From: Mesobacterium pallidum
GTDB taxonomy: Bacteria > Pseudomonadota > Alphaproteobacteria > Rhodobacterales > Rhodobacteraceae
Length of the DNA stretch: 64,000 bases
Direction of reading: 5' to 3'
Assembly: GCF_019966535.1 (NCBI RefSeq)
Contig: NZ_JAIMID010000006.1
Location: forward strand, 124,001 to 188,000
A program made the position numbers and the translations under genes. The notes beneath the pieces are model-generated. The model ran no database searches, was not told where the DNA came from, and saw only the letters and a program-made list of their open reading frames with translations. Shown here in pieces: positions 61,803-64,000 of this stretch (its first letter is position 1; every line of letters begins with the position of its first letter).

Positions 61803-62381
61803 CTAAAGCCCGTTCGCGCCGTATTTCAGGATCACGGGCACCACGATCTCTTCCTCGTCGAAGAGATGCCGCTCAAGCAGTCCCGAGAAATCACCAAGAT
61901 GAGCGTGGAAGGCGCCCACGCGATCCGTCGCGCCCCCGGCTGCATCGGCCCCGGCAAGCACGGTGTTTGCCGCGTCGACGAAACCGGCGATCAGGCCATC
62001 CATCTGCGCGTGATCCCGCTCGAGCAGGTCAAAGCCGTGCGCCATGCGCGCGTCAAGCGTGGTCAGTCGCGGGAAGTAATGCCCATCCTCGATCTGGTGA
62101 TGCCCATGAAGGTCGTTCACCAGCGCCGACCCATAGCGCGACAGTCGCCCGGCCATCTGCCGCGGTTCCATCCCACCATCAAGCGTGGTCTGGGCGTCCT
62201 GGATCATTGCTTCGCACAGCCGCCGGAACATCAGGTGGCGATCCAGCCAGAAGCTGATGAGCCCCTGGAACTCCGGATGCTGTTCCCAACCGTCACGGGG
62301 GAATTCCTTGACCAGGGCGCGCAGCGGATCAGGCAGGCCCGCCCGCAGGTCGAGCGCCAGGTCTTCTTGATCATCCGACAT
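61803..62381 (-). CDS. Hemerythrin-domain protein
   Basis: 192 residues. Helical, with the iron ligands of a hemerythrin-like four-helix bundle: [30 protein letters not shown], and [18 protein letters not shown]. Members sense or store oxygen, nitric oxide or iron. Start 62381 overlaps the stop of the upstream kinase-like gene by 11 bases, so they are co-transcribed. rluE begins 11 bp after its stop. Confidence 0.87.
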   Translation of the reverse strand: MSDDQEDLALDLRAGLPDPLRALVKEFPRDGWEQHPEFQGLISFWLDRHLMFRRLCEAMIQDAQTTLDGGMEPRQMAGRLSRYGSALVNDLHGHHQIEDGHYFPRLTTLDARMAHGFDLLERDHAQMDGLIAGFVDAANTVLAGADAAGGATDRVGAFHAHLGDFSGLLERHLFDEEEIVVPVILKYGANGL

Positions 62382-63207
62382 TGGGTTCTCCCTGCAATCC
62401 CAGCAGCTTGCGGAACGTGGTCCAATATCCGGGCAGCTGCGGCGGCCGCGCCAGCCCCTCGAGCGCCGCGTCGGCCCAGGGCGCCATTTCGCGCACGACA
62501 AAGTCGCGCCCCCAGTCGAGGAAGGCCGCGCGGTCGTCCGGTCGCAGCCGGCAGGCGCTGCCGACCAGCCCGACCAGCGTTTCGGGCGGCGAATACCATT
62601 CGTCCTGAATGCCCGTGACCCTGCGCATCAGCAGCGGCCCGACGACGCGCATCAGCCGCTTTTCCGAAAACAGCAGCAGCATGCGCCCCATCTCGTCGCG
62701 CGAATAGTCGATCAGCGGCGGGAAACTGTCGAAGAACACCGCGCGCCCGTCGATGATCGCGAAATTGCGGATCGAAGGATGAAAGCCGATGCGCCGCGGA
62801 TCGCCCTGCACCCGGGTCCAGAAGGTGGCGATGCATTGGCCTGCCTCCTCCATCAGCGCCAGCGCGCCGGGCAGGTCCGCTTCCAGCATCTGCGGCCGCA
62901 TCATGGACGCATCCGGCAACCCTTCCTGCACCACGACCGGCACCCAGCCGCCATCCATCTCGAGCAGGTGGAAGGCGGTCTCGGGCATGGTCACGCCGCA
63001 GGCTTGCAACACCTCGAGGTAATCGGAATGCGCCGTCGCCAGCCGCTCCATCTGCGCCAGGTCGCGCGAGCCACGGTAGATCTTGATGACCTTGCCGGCA
63101 AACGGCCCCGGCCCGGCCCGGAACGGCGCGCAGAAATAGCCCAGCCGCGAGATCGGCGCGCCGCGCCCTTCGCGTACCAGCGCCTCGAGTGCCTTGAGAT
63201 CCGCCAT
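62371..63207 (-). CDS. Degenerate aminoglycoside-phosphotransferase-like (kinase-fold) protein
   Basis: 278 residues. The N-lobe strand VIKIYRGSRD has the Lys of the ATP site, and the middle has GFHPSIRNFAIIDGRAVFFD, which lines up with the catalytic loop of APH/kinase-fold proteins (H-x-D-x-H-P-x-N) but lacks the catalytic Asp. So it is probably a pseudo-kinase or divergent phosphotransferase of unknown substrate. Start 63207 with AAGGGCAGGG upstream; Met at 63237 is an alternative. Coupled to the hemerythrin gene by overlap. Confidence 0.7.
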   Translation of the reverse strand: MADLKALEALVREGRGAPISRLGYFCAPFRAGPGPFAGKVIKIYRGSRDLAQMERLATAHSDYLEVLQACGVTMPETAFHLLEMDGGWVPVVVQEGLPDASMMRPQMLEADLPGALALMEEAGQCIATFWTRVQGDPRRIGFHPSIRNFAIIDGRAVFFDSFPPLIDYSRDEMGRMLLLFSEKRLMRVVGPLLMRRVTGIQDEWYSPPETLVGLVGSACRLRPDDRAAFLDWGRDFVVREMAPWADAALEGLARPPQLPGYWTTFRKLLGLQGEPNVG

Positions 63208-63310
63208 GCCCTGCCCTTGTCCGGTGTCGCGGATCATATAGCCCGGCACCGCGGCGGGGGAAAGCACCCCGCCCCTTGCATCCCGTCGCATCCTGCGCAC
63301 CAATGGCCTC

Positions 63311-63805
63311 ATGTGCGCCGACAAGATCAACCCGATCCGCCCCACGGATGACGAGGCGCGGGCCCTCGCCCGCTCCCTGCTGGAAGGCGCGCGTTTTGCC
63401 GCGCTCGCCGTGACCGATGCCACCACCGGCACCCCGATGGTCACGCGGATCGCCCTGGGCACCGACGCGCGTGGCACGCCCCTCAGCCTCGTCTCGACCC
63501 TGTCGCAGCACACGACCGCGCTCGCCAAAGACCCGAACTGCGCGCTCCTGGTCGGAGAGCCCGGCGACAAGGGCGACCCGCTCACCCATCCACGCCTGTC
63601 GATCCAGGCGCGGGCCGAGATCGTCGCCCGAGACGACCCGCGCCATGCGCCCTTGGCAGACCGCTACCTGGCAGACCATCCCAAGGCCCGCCTCTACGCC
63701 GATTTCGGCGACTTCCGCTACGTGCTGTTCACCCCGACCCGGGCGCTGCTGAACGGCGGGTTCGGCAAGGCGTTCGAGCTGACGCCGGACGACCTCGCCA
63801 AATGA
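63311..63805 (+). CDS. Pyridoxamine 5'-phosphate oxidase-fold (HugZ-like) protein
   Basis: 164 residues. Flavin-binding split-barrel: ARSLLEGARFAALAVTDATT, LVSTLSQHTTALAKDPNCAL, and RYVLFTPTRALLNGGFGKAF, as in HugZ/HutZ haem-utilisation proteins and related general PNPOx-fold enzymes. No iron or haem genes adjoin it, so the ligand is open. It is divergent from the kinase-like gene, 103 bp apart. Confidence 0.87.
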   Translation: MCADKINPIRPTDDEARALARSLLEGARFAALAVTDATTGTPMVTRIALGTDARGTPLSLVSTLSQHTTALAKDPNCALLVGEPGDKGDPLTHPRLSIQARAEIVARDDPRHAPLADRYLADHPKARLYADFGDFRYVLFTPTRALLNGGFGKAFELTPDDLAK

Positions 63806-63827
63806 AAACGCCCCCGCGAAGGGGGCG
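63804..63827 (-). terminator. Intrinsic terminator of the minus-strand gene at the right edge
   Basis: CGCCCCC (63808-63814) and GGGGGCG (63820-63826) pair around GCGAA. On the minus strand the stem is followed by TTTT (AAAA at 63804-63807, plus strand), a proper U-tract. It may serve the plus-strand gene ending at 63805 too weakly. Confidence 0.8.
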
Positions 63828-63851
63828 CTTCCAATTCGGTATCAACACACC

Positions 63852-64000
63852 TTACGGCCCGACGTCGCAGCGCGCAGTCACCGTCACCTGGCCCCGGACG
63901 GCCTGCGGCCATTCCACGTGGACCTGGTTTTCGCTGCCGCCCGAATAGGGATGCGCATAACAGGCCAGGTACTGCTTGACGTTGGCCGAGTTGCGCAGAT
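63852..64000 (-). CDS. Hypothetical protein, C-terminal 48 residues only
   Basis: Open reading frame entering from the right edge and stopping at TAA (63854-63852, minus). The visible end runs LRNSANVKQYLACYAHPYSG, then a strand-rich WPQAVRGQVTVTARCDVGP. Two cysteines (in LACYA and ARCDV) may form a disulfide, suggesting an exported protein. The family cannot be named from this fragment. A clean terminator follows. Confidence 0.65.
   Translation of the reverse strand, partial: LRNSANVKQYLACYAHPYSGGSENQVHVEWPQAVRGQVTVTARCDVGP

Overview
The window is dense, GC-rich chromosomal DNA of an alphaproteobacterium, most likely a member of the Rhodobacterales (Roseobacter group). The evidence is the gene set (RpoH of the RpoHII type, acyl-CoA dehydrogenases of DmdC-like length, a MoeB-like protein with membrane helices, a CheS/CheT-type chemotaxis operon), many ATGA stop/start overlaps, a perfect CtrA-type box, and a family of intergenic repeats around TTCATCTTgCCn(n)AAACTCC. 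I see no prophage, IS element, tRNA, rRNA or CRISPR array.

Layout: 1-4.6 kb holds small hypothetical genes, a medium-chain dehydrogenase with a divergent LysR regulator, and a PepSY-type membrane protein. 4.6-11.8 kb holds a 5'-nucleotidase, a DUF952-DUF1330 fusion coupled to pyrD and an ArsC-type reductase, an HNH nuclease, and a two-thioesterase/MATE operon. 11.9-24.7 kb is a fatty acyl-CoA region: two MerR paralogues, two acyl-CoA dehydrogenases, thiolase, two related small unknown proteins, a FadB/FadJ-type enzyme, and an acyl-CoA synthetase, interleaved with GST, sulfotransferase and repeat-rich gaps. 25-37 kb is mostly housekeeping: nudC, a CpdB-like nucleotidase, TraB/GumN and ChaN-like proteins, an M3 oligopeptidase, MoeB-like, dut, coaBC and rpoH. 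37.5-46.2 kb holds a GST-TRASH fusion, an OpgC-like acyltransferase, a type I secretion ABC/HlyD pair, mlaA-mlaC, an HSL-type hydrolase and gshB. 46.3-51.1 kb is a branched-chain amino-acid-type ABC transporter (livJ-H-M-G-F). 51.2-61.2 kb is a complete chemotaxis cluster. 61.2-64 kb holds rluE, a hemerythrin-domain protein, a degenerate kinase-like protein, a PNPOx-fold protein and a cut gene.

The chemotaxis cluster is the most interesting system. cheD-cheB-mcp run on the minus strand; cheS-cheY1-cheA-cheW-cheR-cheY2 and a small CheT-like gene run on the plus strand. The MCP ends in a CheR/CheB-tether-like pentapeptide. CheB has an intact methylesterase triad but its receiver domain has lost the phospho-acceptor aspartate. 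The last gene carries a DxxxQ motif like that of CheZ and CheT phosphatases. Together these suggest an adaptation pathway in which CheB is not switched by CheA phosphorylation while CheY signals are ended by CheS and CheT functions.

Other points worth following are the MoeB-like membrane protein, the domain fusions, the coupled 69-codon ORF and perfect inverted repeat between livH and livM, the tandem repeats, and the dispersed repeat family, one copy of which appears to supply the ribosome-binding site of dut.
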